NCBI GenBank assembly: GCA_944385665.1
Contig: CALWYB010000015.1
Coordinates: forward strand, 1 to 47,145
Reading direction: 5' to 3'
Length of the DNA stretch: 47,145 nt
From: an uncultured Oscillospiraceae bacterium
Lineage (GTDB): Bacteria; Bacillota; Clostridia; Oscillospirales; Oscillospiraceae
Below, in pieces: positions 14,954-22,847 of this stretch. The position numbers and the translations under genes were made by a program. The notes under the pieces were generated by a model. That model searched no databases, had not been told where the DNA came from, and worked only from the letters and a program-made list of their open reading frames with translations. Each line of letters starts with the position of its first letter. Within the stretch, counting starts at the first letter, position 1.

Positions 14954-15817
14954 TCAGCCCAGACGGCGGGCACCCACATAGGTGTTGGTGTAGTAGGTGG
15001 AATTGAGATCGCTGATGATCACGCCGGTGCTGGGAGTGGAGGAGTGGATGAACTGACCGTTGCCCAGATAGATGCCCACGTGGGTGGCCAGCTTGCTGGA
15101 GTTGCCGCTGTTGAAGAACACCAGATCGCCGGGCTGCAGCTGAGCCTTGGAGACGGCGGTGCCGTTGCTCATCTGAGCGGAGGCGGTGCGGTTGACAGAG
15201 ATGCCGTTCTGGCTGCACACGTAGGTAACAAAGCCGGAGCAGTCAAAGCCGCTGGGGCTGCTGCCGCCGTACACATAGCGATAGCCCAAAAACTGCTTGG
15301 CATAGGCGGCGATGGCCGCGCCCTTGGCGGAGCCGTTCACCACGCTGGCATCCACCAGAGCCACATAGTCGCTGCTCACGTAGCCGTTGGCGATCTTATA
15401 CCAGCCGCCCAGGCCGCCGATGGTGTCCAGAACCTCCACCACAGCGCCGCTGTTCAGGGAGCCGCACACCGCGTAGTTGGTGCCGGGACCGGAACGGACG
15501 TTCAGAACGTCCGTCACCACCTGTCCATAGACCTTCTCAGCCACCACGGAGAGGTAATCCCCGGAGACGTAACCGGTCACTCCCTGGTAGGTCACCTGGT
15601 GCCAGCAGCCGTCGCCGGTGGTGCTGATCACGTCCACCTGAGTGCCGTAGGGCAGCACAGACAGGATGGAAGAACTGGTGTTGGCCTGGGACCGAAGATT
15701 CAGACCGGAATCACTGATTACGGTACCCACATTGGCGGCCAGGGTGGGAGTTACCAGGGCGGAGACCACCAGCATAGCGGCGGCCAGCTTTGCAGTCAGG
15801 GCTTTGGACAAATGCAT
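14954..15817 (-). CDS. Secreted NlpC/P60 endopeptidase with two SH3 domains
   Basis: 287 residues. A Sec signal peptide (residues 1-28, ending TPTLAA) is followed by two bacterial SH3 repeats (GLNLRSQANTSSSILSVLPYG and VLNVRSGPGTNYAVCGSLNSG), then an NlpC/P60 domain with the catalytic Cys193 in GFDCSGFVTYV, His246 in ATHVGIYLG and a polar residue near His258. It would cut stem-peptide bonds in peptidoglycan outside the cell. The ATG at 15817 has GGAGGAG 8 nt upstream; the longer frame lacks an SD. It follows the 96-residue unknown gene by 52 nt, with a shared upstream promoter likely. Confidence 0.95.
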   Translation of the reverse strand: MHLSKALTAKLAAAMLVVSALVTPTLAANVGTVISDSGLNLRSQANTSSSILSVLPYGTQVDVISTTGDGCWHQVTYQGVTGYVSGDYLSVVAEKVYGQVVTDVLNVRSGPGTNYAVCGSLNSGAVVEVLDTIGGLGGWYKIANGYVSSDYVALVDASVVNGSAKGAAIAAYAKQFLGYRYVYGGSSPSGFDCSGFVTYVCSQNGISVNRTASAQMSNGTAVSKAQLQPGDLVFFNSGNSSKLATHVGIYLGNGQFIHSSTPSTGVIISDLNSTYYTNTYVGARRLG

Positions 15818-15869
15818 AGGAATGCTCCTCCGTTTCTCATTCGTAAATTTATTTTGGGGCACGGGACAA

Positions 15870-16160
15870 TTACTTGCCGCTCAGCGCCCGCTCCAGCCAG
15901 ACAGAGGCCACGTCCATGGCGGCGTACAGGCTGTCTTTTTCACTCTTCTTCACCACGCGGTCCCGGCTCTTCAGATCAGGATCGGTGAGCTGCAGCTGAA
16001 CGCTGACCTTGGTGGCCACGTCCATATCGTTCACCTTCTGGGTGGCCAGGATCTGCAGCATAATAATGTATTTCTCGGCCATAGTGCCGTAGTAAATCAG
16101 GTTATCTTTCCGGCGCAGGGGATGTCCCTTATAGGAAAGAGGAATCTTTTCTGAAGCCAT
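15870..16160 (-). CDS. Small conserved-looking protein of unknown function
   Basis: 96 residues, not recognised. Starts MASEKIPLSYKGHPLRRKDN, then a mixed hydrophobic stretch LIYYGTMAEKYIIMLQIL and a charged C-terminal half with VSVQLQLTD and KSRDRVVKKSEKDSLYAAMDVASVWL. No signal peptide, transmembrane helix, cysteines or catalytic pattern is visible; it looks like a small soluble alpha/beta protein. AGGAGG lies 7 nt before ATG 16160, and the promoter at 16194-16222 is consensus, so it is certainly expressed. It precedes a peptidoglycan hydrolase gene, a weak hint of an envelope-related role. Confidence 0.8.
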   Translation of the reverse strand: MASEKIPLSYKGHPLRRKDNLIYYGTMAEKYIIMLQILATQKVNDMDVATKVSVQLQLTDPDLKSRDRVVKKSEKDSLYAAMDVASVWLERALSGK

Positions 16161-16193
16161 TGTGTTCCTCCTGAAATTTGATGTTGTAACCGA

Positions 16194-16222
16194 ATTGTAA
16201 CACATTCGTAACCAGTTGTCAA
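16194..16222 (-). promoter_or_regulatory. Promoter of the 96-residue gene and probably the NlpC/P60 gene
   Basis: Minus strand: TTGACA (16217-16222), 17-nt spacer, TACAAT (16194-16199). Confidence 0.85.
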
Positions 16223-16324
16223 ACCCTTCTGGCCGTTTTTTAATTTTTTCTTTTATTTGTTTCAATTTTTCTTAAGGAAAGTGAGAGAAAATCATAAAGC
16301 GGTCCTTTTTTAACAATTTATTCT

Positions 16325-16353
16325 TTGACATTTTTTCGTAATCCGTGTAGAAT
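16325..16353 (+). promoter_or_regulatory. Promoter of the LTA synthase family gene
   Basis: TTGACA (16325-16330), 17-nt spacer, TAGAAT (16348-16353). The transcript would start near 16360, giving a leader of about 135 nt. Confidence 0.85.
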
Positions 16354-16387
16354 GTAAATCCCGCGTAAAATCAAAGTTAAGCTTCAA

Positions 16388-16444
16388 GTGGAAGATGCTC
16401 CAATGTTCCGCACCGGTTTTTTCCCGCTGCGGAACCTCTTCCAC
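16388..16444 (+). promoter_or_regulatory. Two-tier hairpin in the leader of the LTA synthase family gene
   Basis: Outer arms GTGGAAGA (16388-16395) / TCTTCCAC (16437-16444) enclose inner arms GTTCCGCA (16405-16412) / TGCGGAAC (16428-16435). All 16 pairs are perfect. It lies between the promoter and the SD of the gene. A T-rich stretch follows, so attenuation is possible; no known riboswitch class is recognised. Confidence 0.6.
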
Positions 16445-16493
16445 ACCTTTTGGATCCTTTTAAATTATGATTGAAAAAGAGGAGACTGTCTCA

Positions 16494-18293
16494 ATGAGCC
16501 AATTGATCCGCCGTCTTGACCTGCGGCGGGGCAGAGCGCTTTTGCTCCAGGGCGCACTGCTCCTGATCCCGCCGGTGACGGCCTGCTACTTCATGCAGTT
16601 TATTCTGGGAGCTTACCCCTGGCAGATGTCCCTGGGTGCGGCGGCGGCCAACGCCATCTGCATCGGCGTCCTATACTATCTGCTGTGCGCCCTCACCGGC
16701 CGCTGGGTCATCAGCTGTGTCCTGGTACATATCCTCAGCGGCATCTGGGGTGCGGCCAACTACTTCGTTTCGGTCTACCGGGGCACCCCGGTTCTCCCCT
16801 GGGACCTCACCGCTCTGGGCACTGCCTCGGCGGTGTCCGGCAGCTATGACTTCACCCCCACTTGGCAGATGGCCCTGGCCATCGCCGCAGTGCTGCTGGC
16901 CTGTGTGCTGCTGTGGCGGAAGGCGGGCTCCGGCCGCGTGGCCTGGAAGGGCCGCCTGGCCTTCGCCGCTCTGGGCCTGCTCTGCCTCATCCCTGTGGTC
17001 CAGCCCGCCCGGCTGGACTGGTTCGGGGTCAAGACCGATGTGTGGGACCAGACGGGAGCTTACCGCACCAACGGCGCTCTGGCCACCTTCCTGCTCAACA
17101 CGGAATTTATGGAGGTGGAGGAGCCGGAGGATACTTCCCCCGAGCGGCTCAGCGAGATCATGGACCACGCCGGCGACGCCTCCATTCCCCTGCAAACTTC
17201 CGTGGACCACCCCAACATCATCGCCATCATGAACGAGTCCTGGGCTGACTTTGAGGAATTCGGCAACCTGGAGCTTACGCAGAGCGTCACCGACTACATC
17301 TCCTCCCTGGACAATGCCGTCTGGGGCCACGCCTACACCTCCGTATTCGGCGCCGGCACCAGCTGCAGCGAGTTCGAATTTTTAACCGGCAACTCCATGG
17401 CCTTCCTGCCCTCGGGCAGCATCCCTTATCAGCAATATATTTTAAAGGACACCCCCTCCCTGGCCTCCCTGCTCCGGGAGGAGGGCTACGAGACCCGGGC
17501 CTTCCACCCCGGCGAGCTCACCTCCTGGCAGCGCAACCTGGCCTACCCCCTGCTGGGCTTTGAGCAGTTCAAATGCGGAGTCGACATGGACGTGCCCCAG
17601 GCCCTGGAACACGGCTACGTCAGCGACCAGTCCGACTTTGACCAGGTCATCTGGGAGTTTGAGCACAAAGAGGAGGGGCAGCCCCTCTTCCTCTTCAACG
17701 TCACCATCCAGAACCACGGCAGCTACACGGTAAAGGACTACCCCACCCAGGTCCAGCTGGCCGACCAGCCCGGCCAGTACCCCATGGCCGAGCAGTACCT
17801 CACCCTGGCAAGCAAAACGGATGCGGCCTTCCGGAAGCTGGTGGACTACTTCTCCCAGTGTGACGAGCCCACCCTCATCGTCATGTTCGGCGACCACCAG
17901 CCCTCGGTGGAGCAGGAATTTCTGGACAAGGCCTACGGGGTCACCCAGGACCAGATGACCATGGCGCAGTACATGAACAAATACCGGGTCCCCTTCGTCA
18001 TCTGGGCCAACTACCCCCTGGAGCTGGAGGGTCCCAAGGAGACCAGCCTCAATTTCCTGTCCCAGTATGTGCTCTCTTACAGCGGCATTCCCACCGACTC
18101 CTACGGCCGCTTCCTCTGGTCCCTCCAGAGCGTGGTGCCCTCCCTCACCTTTGTGGGCTATCAGGATGCCCTGGGGGCAGCTTACAGCCACCTGGAGACC
18201 ACTGACTACACCCCCTTTCTTCAGGACTACCAGGCCCTGCAATACGACCGGCTCTTCGGCGGGGAAAATTCCTACTTCCACGCCCAGGCCTGA
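16494..18293 (+). CDS. LTA synthase family sulfatase-fold membrane protein
   Basis: 599 residues. About five transmembrane helices in residues 15-180, then an extracytoplasmic sulfatase-fold domain: NIIAIMNESW with metal ligand Glu248, GAGTSCSEFEF with predicted nucleophile Thr289, and MFGDHQPS with Asp467/His468 as metal ligands. This is the layout of LtaS-type glycerol-phosphate transferases, which build polyglycerolphosphate from phosphatidylglycerol at the outer membrane face; sequence-diverged members in Clostridia may act on other glycolipids or polysaccharides. The ATG at 16494 (MSQLIRR) has GAGGAG 9 nt upstream, whereas the earlier ATG at 16467 has none. A second family member is encoded at 29553-31568. 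Confidence 0.9.
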   Translation: MSQLIRRLDLRRGRALLLQGALLLIPPVTACYFMQFILGAYPWQMSLGAAAANAICIGVLYYLLCALTGRWVISCVLVHILSGIWGAANYFVSVYRGTPVLPWDLTALGTASAVSGSYDFTPTWQMALAIAAVLLACVLLWRKAGSGRVAWKGRLAFAALGLLCLIPVVQPARLDWFGVKTDVWDQTGAYRTNGALATFLLNTEFMEVEEPEDTSPERLSEIMDHAGDASIPLQTSVDHPNIIAIMNESWADFEEFGNLELTQSVTDYISSLDNAVWGHAYTSVFGAGTSCSEFEFLTGNSMAFLPSGSIPYQQYILKDTPSLASLLREEGYETRAFHPGELTSWQRNLAYPLLGFEQFKCGVDMDVPQALEHGYVSDQSDFDQVIWEFEHKEEGQPLFLFNVTIQNHGSYTVKDYPTQVQLADQPGQYPMAEQYLTLASKTDAAFRKLVDYFSQCDEPTLIVMFGDHQPSVEQEFLDKAYGVTQDQMTMAQYMNKYRVPFVIWANYPLELEGPKETSLNFLSQYVLSYSGIPTDSYGRFLWSLQSVVPSLTFVGYQDALGAAYSHLETTDYTPFLQDYQALQYDRLFGGENSYFHAQA

Positions 18294-18347
18294 CATACCG
18301 CCCCCTTTTCCGCCATAGACTATGGGTATGGGAAAGGGGGCGGCGGC

Positions 18348-18617
18348 ATGCGTACCAGAATCGCGGAGCTGCGTTGGAAAGAGGTCATCGGCATGGGGGA
18401 CGGCAGCCGCTTTGGATATGTGGAGGATCTGGAGGTGGACGTGGAGAGCGGACAGGTCCGCTCTCTGGTGCTGCCCGGGCGGCGGCGGCTGTTCGGCCTG
18501 CTGGGCCGGGAGGAGGACCGGTACATCCCCTGGGAGAGCGTGCGCCGCTTCGGCGAGGACGCCATTCTGGTGGAGCACGCCCCTCAGCCCCGTCCCCCCC
18601 GCCGGGGAAGGCGATAA
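18348..18617 (+). CDS. YlmC/YmxH-type PRC-barrel protein
   Basis: 89 residues. A PRC-barrel beta fold: MRTRIAELRWKEVIGMGDG, GYVEDLEVDVESGQVRSLVLPG, EDRYIPWESVRRFGEDAILVE. This matches the YlmC/YmxH family, small proteins found in spore-formers and linked by name to sporulation, but of unproven function. The C-terminal tail is Pro/Arg-rich (PRPPRRGRR). A purine-rich AAAGGGGG SD precedes the ATG. It lies 54 nt after the LTA synthase gene in the same direction and is closed by a strong terminator. Confidence 0.88.
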   Translation: MRTRIAELRWKEVIGMGDGSRFGYVEDLEVDVESGQVRSLVLPGRRRLFGLLGREEDRYIPWESVRRFGEDAILVEHAPQPRPPRRGRR

Positions 18618-18632
18618 TTCGTTTCTCATGCG

Positions 18633-18661
18633 GTCCGGACCGGTTGGTCCGGACTTTTTTT
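18633..18661 (+). terminator. Terminator after the PRC-barrel gene
   Basis: Perfect 9-bp stem GTCCGGACC / GGTCCGGAC, loop GGTT, followed by a run of eight T residues. Confidence 0.92.
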
Positions 18662-18703
18662 GTAAAAATTCGGAATGAAACCGCAAATTTTTTGGGAAAC
18701 TAC

Positions 18704-18732
18704 TTGCAGTTTCCTACCTGCTGTGATATACT
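18704..18732 (+). promoter_or_regulatory. rpsB-tsf promoter
   Basis: TTGCAG (18704-18709), 17-nt spacer, TATACT (18727-18732). Confidence 0.8.
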
Positions 18733-18737
18733 ACCAG

Positions 18738-18851
18738 GGCATCATGCCTGGGAGTGCTGATTTTTCGCCCAGTGCCCGGTCAAGCGGCCGGGTTGGCGAG
18801 GAATATGACGCGCCCGGAAAGATCAAACTGAACTATTAGGAGGAAACAATC
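18738..18851 (+). promoter_or_regulatory. rpsB leader, possibly structured
   Basis: A leader of roughly 110 nt between promoter and start codon. Two short complementary segments are visible: CCAGG...CCTGG around 18734-18752 and CCCGG...CCGGG around 18776-18794. Ribosomal protein S2 leaders are autoregulatory in some bacteria; whether this one is cannot be decided from sequence. Confidence 0.35.
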
Positions 18852-19577
18852 ATGGCAGTCGTATCTATGAAGCAGCTGCTGGAGGCCGGCGTGCACTTCG
18901 GCCACCAGACCCGTCGGTGGAACCCCAAGATGGCCACCTACATTTATACCGAGCGTAACGGCATCTATATCATCGACCTGCAGAAGACCGTGAAGAAGCT
19001 GGAGGAGGCCTACAACTTCGTGCGCGAGCTGGGCGAGAAGGGCGAGACCCTGCTGTTCGTGGGCACCAAGAAGCAGGCTCAGGAGGCCATCAAGGAAGAG
19101 GCTTCCCGCGTTGGCATGTACTGGGTGAACGCCCGTTGGCTGGGCGGCATGCTCACCAACTTCAAGACCATGCGCGGCCGTGTGGACCGTCTCAACCAGC
19201 TCAAGAAGATGCAGGAGGACGGCACCTTCGACATGCTGCCCAAGAAGGAAGTCATGAAGCACCTGGGCGAGATCGCCAAGCTGGAGAAGTACCTGGGCGG
19301 CGTGGTGGAGATGAAGAAGCTCCCCGGCGCGCTGTTCGTGGTTGACCCCCGCAAGGAGCGCAACGCCATCAACGAGGCCCGCAAGCTGCACATCCCCATC
19401 GTGGCCATCGTGGACACCAACTGCGATCCTGACGAGATCGACTACGTGATCCCCGGCAACGACGATGCCATCCGCGCCATTAAGCTCATCTCCTCTGTCA
19501 TGGCCAACGCCATCCAGGAGGGCAAGCAGGGCAAGGACGAGGCCCCTGTGGAAGCCGCTGCCGAGACCGCGGAGTAA
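18852..19577 (+). CDS. rpsB: 30S ribosomal protein S2
   Basis: 241 residues, usual length. Opens with the diagnostic [20 protein letters not shown], then [31 protein letters not shown] and [21 protein letters not shown]. It assembles late into the small subunit and is required for S1-like contacts at the mRNA platform. TAGGAGGAAACAATC precedes the ATG. Co-directional with tsf, as in nearly all bacteria, with a hairpin between the two genes. Confidence 0.99.
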   Translation: MAVVSMKQLLEAGVHFGHQTRRWNPKMATYIYTERNGIYIIDLQKTVKKLEEAYNFVRELGEKGETLLFVGTKKQAQEAIKEEASRVGMYWVNARWLGGMLTNFKTMRGRVDRLNQLKKMQEDGTFDMLPKKEVMKHLGEIAKLEKYLGGVVEMKKLPGALFVVDPRKERNAINEARKLHIPIVAIVDTNCDPDEIDYVIPGNDDAIRAIKLISSVMANAIQEGKQGKDEAPVEAAAETAE

Positions 19578-19600
19578 TCCAATTCGTTTGACGGCTCTGA

Positions 19601-19631
19601 ACGCGCCCGCCAACAGGGCGGGCGCGTTTTT
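19601..19631 (+). terminator. Hairpin between rpsB and tsf
   Basis: Perfect 11-bp stem ACGCGCCCGCC / GGCGGGCGCGT, 5-nt loop, then TTTTT. Such an internal terminator would lower tsf expression relative to rpsB unless a separate promoter exists; none is obvious in the ~40 nt before tsf. Confidence 0.82.
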
Positions 19632-19669
19632 AAATCGTGTTCCAACAAATTAAATGGAGGTAATTCATT

Positions 19670-20590
19670 ATGGCTATTACTGCGAAAGACGTACAGAAGC
19701 TGCGCGAGATGACCGGCGTTGGCATGATGGACTGCAAGAAGGCCCTCACCGCTTCCGAGGGCGACATGGACAAAGCCATCGAGTGGCTGCGTGAGAAGGG
19801 CCTGGCTGCCCAGACCAAGAAGGCCGGCAAGATCGCCGCTGAGGGCGTGTCCTACGCCATTGTGGCCGACAACGGCGTGGGCGTGGTCATCGAGGTCAAC
19901 TCTCAGACCGACTTCGTGGCCAAGAACGAGGTCTTCCAGAACTTCGTCAAGGACCTGGCTCTGGTGGTCGCCAACGAGAACCCCGCCGACGTGGAGGCTC
20001 TGAAGGCCTGCACCTATCCCGGCACCGACCGCACCGTGGCCGACGTTACCGCCGACAAGGTTCTGGCCATCGGCGAGAACATCCAGATCCGCCGCTTCGC
20101 CCGCTATGCCGAGGGCGTCAACGTGCCCTACATCCACATGGGCGGCAAGATCGGCGTGCTGGTGAACATGGAGGTTGAGGGCATCGAGCCTGCTCAGGTT
20201 ACCGAGCTGGGCAAGGACGTGGCCATGCAGATCGCCGCCATGAACCCCACTTACCTGGACAAGTCCGACGTGGATCAGGCCACTCTGGACAAGGAGAAGG
20301 AGATCCAGCTGGCTCAGATGGCCAACGATCCCAAGATGGCTGCCAAGCCCGAGAAGGTGAAGCAGGGCATCGTCATGGGTAAGCTGGGCAAGTACTACGA
20401 GGAGAACTGCCTGCTGCAGCAGGCCTTCGTCAAGGAGAACAAGGTCTCCGTGGAGAAGCACGTGGCCGAGGTTGCCAAGCAGCTGGGCGGCAAGATCACC
20501 GTGAAGGCCTTCACCCGCTTCGCTACCGGCGAGGGCATCGAGAAGAAGGAGGACGACTTCGCTGCTGAGGTCGCCAGCATGATTCACTAA
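19670..20590 (+). CDS. tsf: Translation elongation factor Ts
   Basis: 306 residues. The N-terminal UBA-like domain AKDVQKLREMTGVGMMDCKKAL is followed by the family block NSQTDFVAKNEVF and core subdomains ending in an acidic tail. It is the nucleotide exchange factor that releases GDP from EF-Tu. AATGGAGG lies at the right distance from the ATG. Second gene of the rpsB-tsf unit. Confidence 0.99.
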   Translation: MAITAKDVQKLREMTGVGMMDCKKALTASEGDMDKAIEWLREKGLAAQTKKAGKIAAEGVSYAIVADNGVGVVIEVNSQTDFVAKNEVFQNFVKDLALVVANENPADVEALKACTYPGTDRTVADVTADKVLAIGENIQIRRFARYAEGVNVPYIHMGGKIGVLVNMEVEGIEPAQVTELGKDVAMQIAAMNPTYLDKSDVDQATLDKEKEIQLAQMANDPKMAAKPEKVKQGIVMGKLGKYYEENCLLQQAFVKENKVSVEKHVAEVAKQLGGKITVKAFTRFATGEGIEKKEDDFAAEVASMIH

Positions 20591-20610
20591 TCCTAACGCT
20601 CATTTTATTC

Positions 20611-20640
20611 AGGCCCGAGGCTTTTGCCTCGGGCCTTTTT
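20611..20640 (+). terminator. tsf terminator
   Basis: Perfect 11-bp stem AGGCCCGAGGC / GCCTCGGGCCT, loop TTTT, followed by TTTTT. It ends 15 nt before the next gene, whose SD follows immediately. Confidence 0.92.
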
Positions 20641-20655
20641 CATGGAGGTATATCC

Positions 20656-21210
20656 ATGCGTCCCATTTTGATTGTCGGCACCCGGGATGTAGGCAAGACC
20701 ACCCTGATCCGCCGCCTGCTCTCCGAAAATTCCCGCCCGGTGCGGGGATTTTATACCGAAAAGCGCCTCACTGACCCGCCCGGCACCCACAGTACCTACC
20801 TCTACCCCGCCTGGCTTTCCCCGGAGGAGCGCACCATCGCTCCGAGCAACCTAGTGGGCCGCTGGGACGGCCAACAGATGCAGCCCTTCCCCCAGGTATT
20901 TGATACCTTGGGGGTCGCCTGTCTGCGTGACGTACCTGCGGATGCCCTGGTAGTCATGGACGAGCTGGGCTTTCTGGAGTCCCAGGCGCCCCGGTTCACC
21001 CAGGCGGTGCTGGACACGCTGAACGGCCCCGTCCAAGTCATCGCCGCCGTGAAGGACCAGCCCGACGTGCCCTTTCTTCAGGCTGTCCTGGCCCACCCCC
21101 AGGCTCTGGTATTCCGCCTGACTCCGGATCACCGGCAATCGGTATTTCAGCAGATTCGAGCGCTGTTATCATCCCCGCCACCTTACCCCCTGGGCACTGA
21201 GGGCGGCTAA
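20656..21210 (+). CDS. THEP1-like nucleoside-triphosphatase
   Basis: 184 residues, close to the usual THEP1 length. Walker A is GTRDVGKTT (residues 8-16), a Walker B-like segment reads ALVVMDELGFLES (Asp102-Glu103), and the intervening VRGFYTEKR matches the family's position after the P-loop. Members hydrolyse NTPs in vitro; the physiological role is uncertain and the assignment here rests on these motifs. TGGAGG lies 8 nt before the ATG. It follows the tsf terminator closely, so it depends on readthrough or an unseen promoter. Its last 42 nt overlap the convergent flippase gene. Confidence 0.78.
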   Translation: MRPILIVGTRDVGKTTLIRRLLSENSRPVRGFYTEKRLTDPPGTHSTYLYPAWLSPEERTIAPSNLVGRWDGQQMQPFPQVFDTLGVACLRDVPADALVVMDELGFLESQAPRFTQAVLDTLNGPVQVIAAVKDQPDVPFLQAVLAHPQALVFRLTPDHRQSVFQQIRALLSSPPPYPLGTEGG

Positions 21211-22689
21211 ATACAGCACCGTCCCAAACACCACTCCGGCCAGGTCCGCCCACAGGGTAGGCGTGCCCCAGTCCCCCAGGGTGTGGACCAGCAGGTTGGT
21301 GGTGAGGGCCATGAGCAGAGTGGCCAGTCCCGGTGCGGTGAGCCAGCGGAACAGCTCCAGCCGCAGCCCGGTGCGCCTTCTCAGCCGCTGGGCACACAGC
21401 AGCAGGCCCAGCACCGTGGAGACCCCGGTACTCACTACAAACCCCTCCATCCCCATCTCAGGCACCAGCCAGGCGGTGAGGGCCAGCTGCACCCCGTCGC
21501 ACAAGATGGAGATCCAGGCCACGGTACTCTGCCGCCCCACCCCGTTGAGGGCAGCTCCCAGCACCGCCTGGTAGCAGCTCAGCGCCATGATGGCCGCTAA
21601 GGGCACCAGGAACTCCCCCACTCCCTCTTGATGGAACAGGGCGCCCCCCAGGTCGCCTCCCACCACCGCCATCATTCCCATGGAGGGCAGCACCAGAAGG
21701 GACACCGTGGACAGGGCCTGGGAGATGTTCTCCCGGATCTCCTCCCCCTGCCCCAGGGCGGCACAGTGGGACAGGCGGGGCACCATGACCAGGTTCATGG
21801 CACCCAGAAAGACGGTGGGCAGGGCCAGCATAGGCAAAGTCATGCCGCACACCACCCCAAACTCCGCCATGGCTGCGCTGGGCTCCATGCCCCCCTCCAC
21901 CAGTTTTCGGGGGATGAGAGTCGCGTTGATCGCCCCCATCACGTTGCCCAGCAGAGCGTTGCAGCCCACCGGCAGGGCGATGGTGGCGATCCGGCGGCGG
22001 CGTACACAGGCGCGCTCTCCAGGCCCGGCCAGTCCCAGGCGGTGTTTCCGCCGCTGAAACAGGACGGACAGGGTGGCCGAAGAAAACAGCTCACAAATCA
22101 CCATGCCGGTAACGATCAGGCCCACCACCCGCTCCGGATACTGGGGCAGAAACAGAGCCAGCAGCCCCAGCACTGCCGCCGTGCGCACCAGCTGCTCCAG
22201 CAGCTCCACCACCGCCGGCGGTCCCACCAGTCCCGCGCCATAAAAGAAGTGCTTGTGGATGTTCTCCACCCCGGTGAGGGCGGCACAGGGCACCAGCAGC
22301 ATAAGGCCCAGCTGGGTGCGGGCGTCCCCCAGGAGATAGACTGAGATGGGATCGCTGAACAGGATGACCGCCGCCCCCACCGGCAGGATCAGCAAAAAAA
22401 GCCACCGCAGACAGGAGCCCACGATCTGGGCCGCTCCCCGGCTGTTTTCCCAGGCCAGATACTGGGAGGTCAGGTTGGACACCGCCGCCGTCAGCCCCAC
22501 CGCCGTCAGGGACAGCAGTACGGAAAAGGCCGGCATCACCAGCTGGTAGAGCCCCATGACCTCTGCCCCCACCATTCGGGACAGGGCCACCCGGTACCCA
22601 AAGCCCAGCAGCTGGGACAGGGCCCCCAGTACCGTGAGCAGCACCACACTGCGCCGGGCGGCGCTTTGATATTCCCGGTCCACATCCAT
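21169..22689 (-). CDS. SpoVB-like polysaccharide/lipid flippase (MOP superfamily)
   Basis: 506 residues with about 14 hydrophobic helices. The start SVVLLTVLGALSQLLGFGYRVALSRMVGAEVMGLYQLVMP is characteristic of the SpoVB/MurJ-like branch, as are VSNLTSQYLA, IHKHFFYGAG and VGCNALLGNVMGAINATLIPRKLVEGG. Members flip lipid-linked precursors across the membrane; SpoVB itself acts in spore cortex formation, so a sporulation role is plausible but inferred. GGAGGG lies upstream of ATG 22689. It overlaps the THEP1-like gene tail to tail and is divergent from the crotonase gene. Confidence 0.88.
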   Translation of the reverse strand: MDVDREYQSAARRSVVLLTVLGALSQLLGFGYRVALSRMVGAEVMGLYQLVMPAFSVLLSLTAVGLTAAVSNLTSQYLAWENSRGAAQIVGSCLRWLFLLILPVGAAVILFSDPISVYLLGDARTQLGLMLLVPCAALTGVENIHKHFFYGAGLVGPPAVVELLEQLVRTAAVLGLLALFLPQYPERVVGLIVTGMVICELFSSATLSVLFQRRKHRLGLAGPGERACVRRRRIATIALPVGCNALLGNVMGAINATLIPRKLVEGGMEPSAAMAEFGVVCGMTLPMLALPTVFLGAMNLVMVPRLSHCAALGQGEEIRENISQALSTVSLLVLPSMGMMAVVGGDLGGALFHQEGVGEFLVPLAAIMALSCYQAVLGAALNGVGRQSTVAWISILCDGVQLALTAWLVPEMGMEGFVVSTGVSTVLGLLLCAQRLRRRTGLRLELFRWLTAPGLATLLMALTTNLLVHTLGDWGTPTLWADLAGVVFGTVLYLAALSAQGVRWRG

Positions 22690-22744
22690 CCCCCCTTCCC
22701 TCCACTTTATTCCTCTCCCCCTCCGGATATGTGGCCGTTCGCCC

Positions 22745-22773
22745 TTGCCCCCGCGGGGGTTCTATTGTATAAT
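22745..22773 (+). promoter_or_regulatory. Crotonase promoter
   Basis: TTGCCC (22745-22750), 17-nt spacer, TATAAT (22768-22773). A leader of about 70 nt precedes the SD. Confidence 0.8.
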
Positions 22774-22847
22774 GGGTTAAAGCGTCTTTGGACGCGCTCC
22801 CTCAGAATAGATGCGCTTCGCGCGAGAAATAAGGAGGAACCTGAGTT

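Larger units (their letters stand above)
16161..16493. other. Divergent AT-rich regulatory region before the LTA-synthase-type gene
   Basis: 333 nt without a gene. Contains back-to-back consensus promoters (16194-16222 minus, 16325-16353 plus) and a two-tier hairpin leader (16388-16444), each listed separately. The remaining sequence is AT-rich with nothing recognised. Confidence 0.7.
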
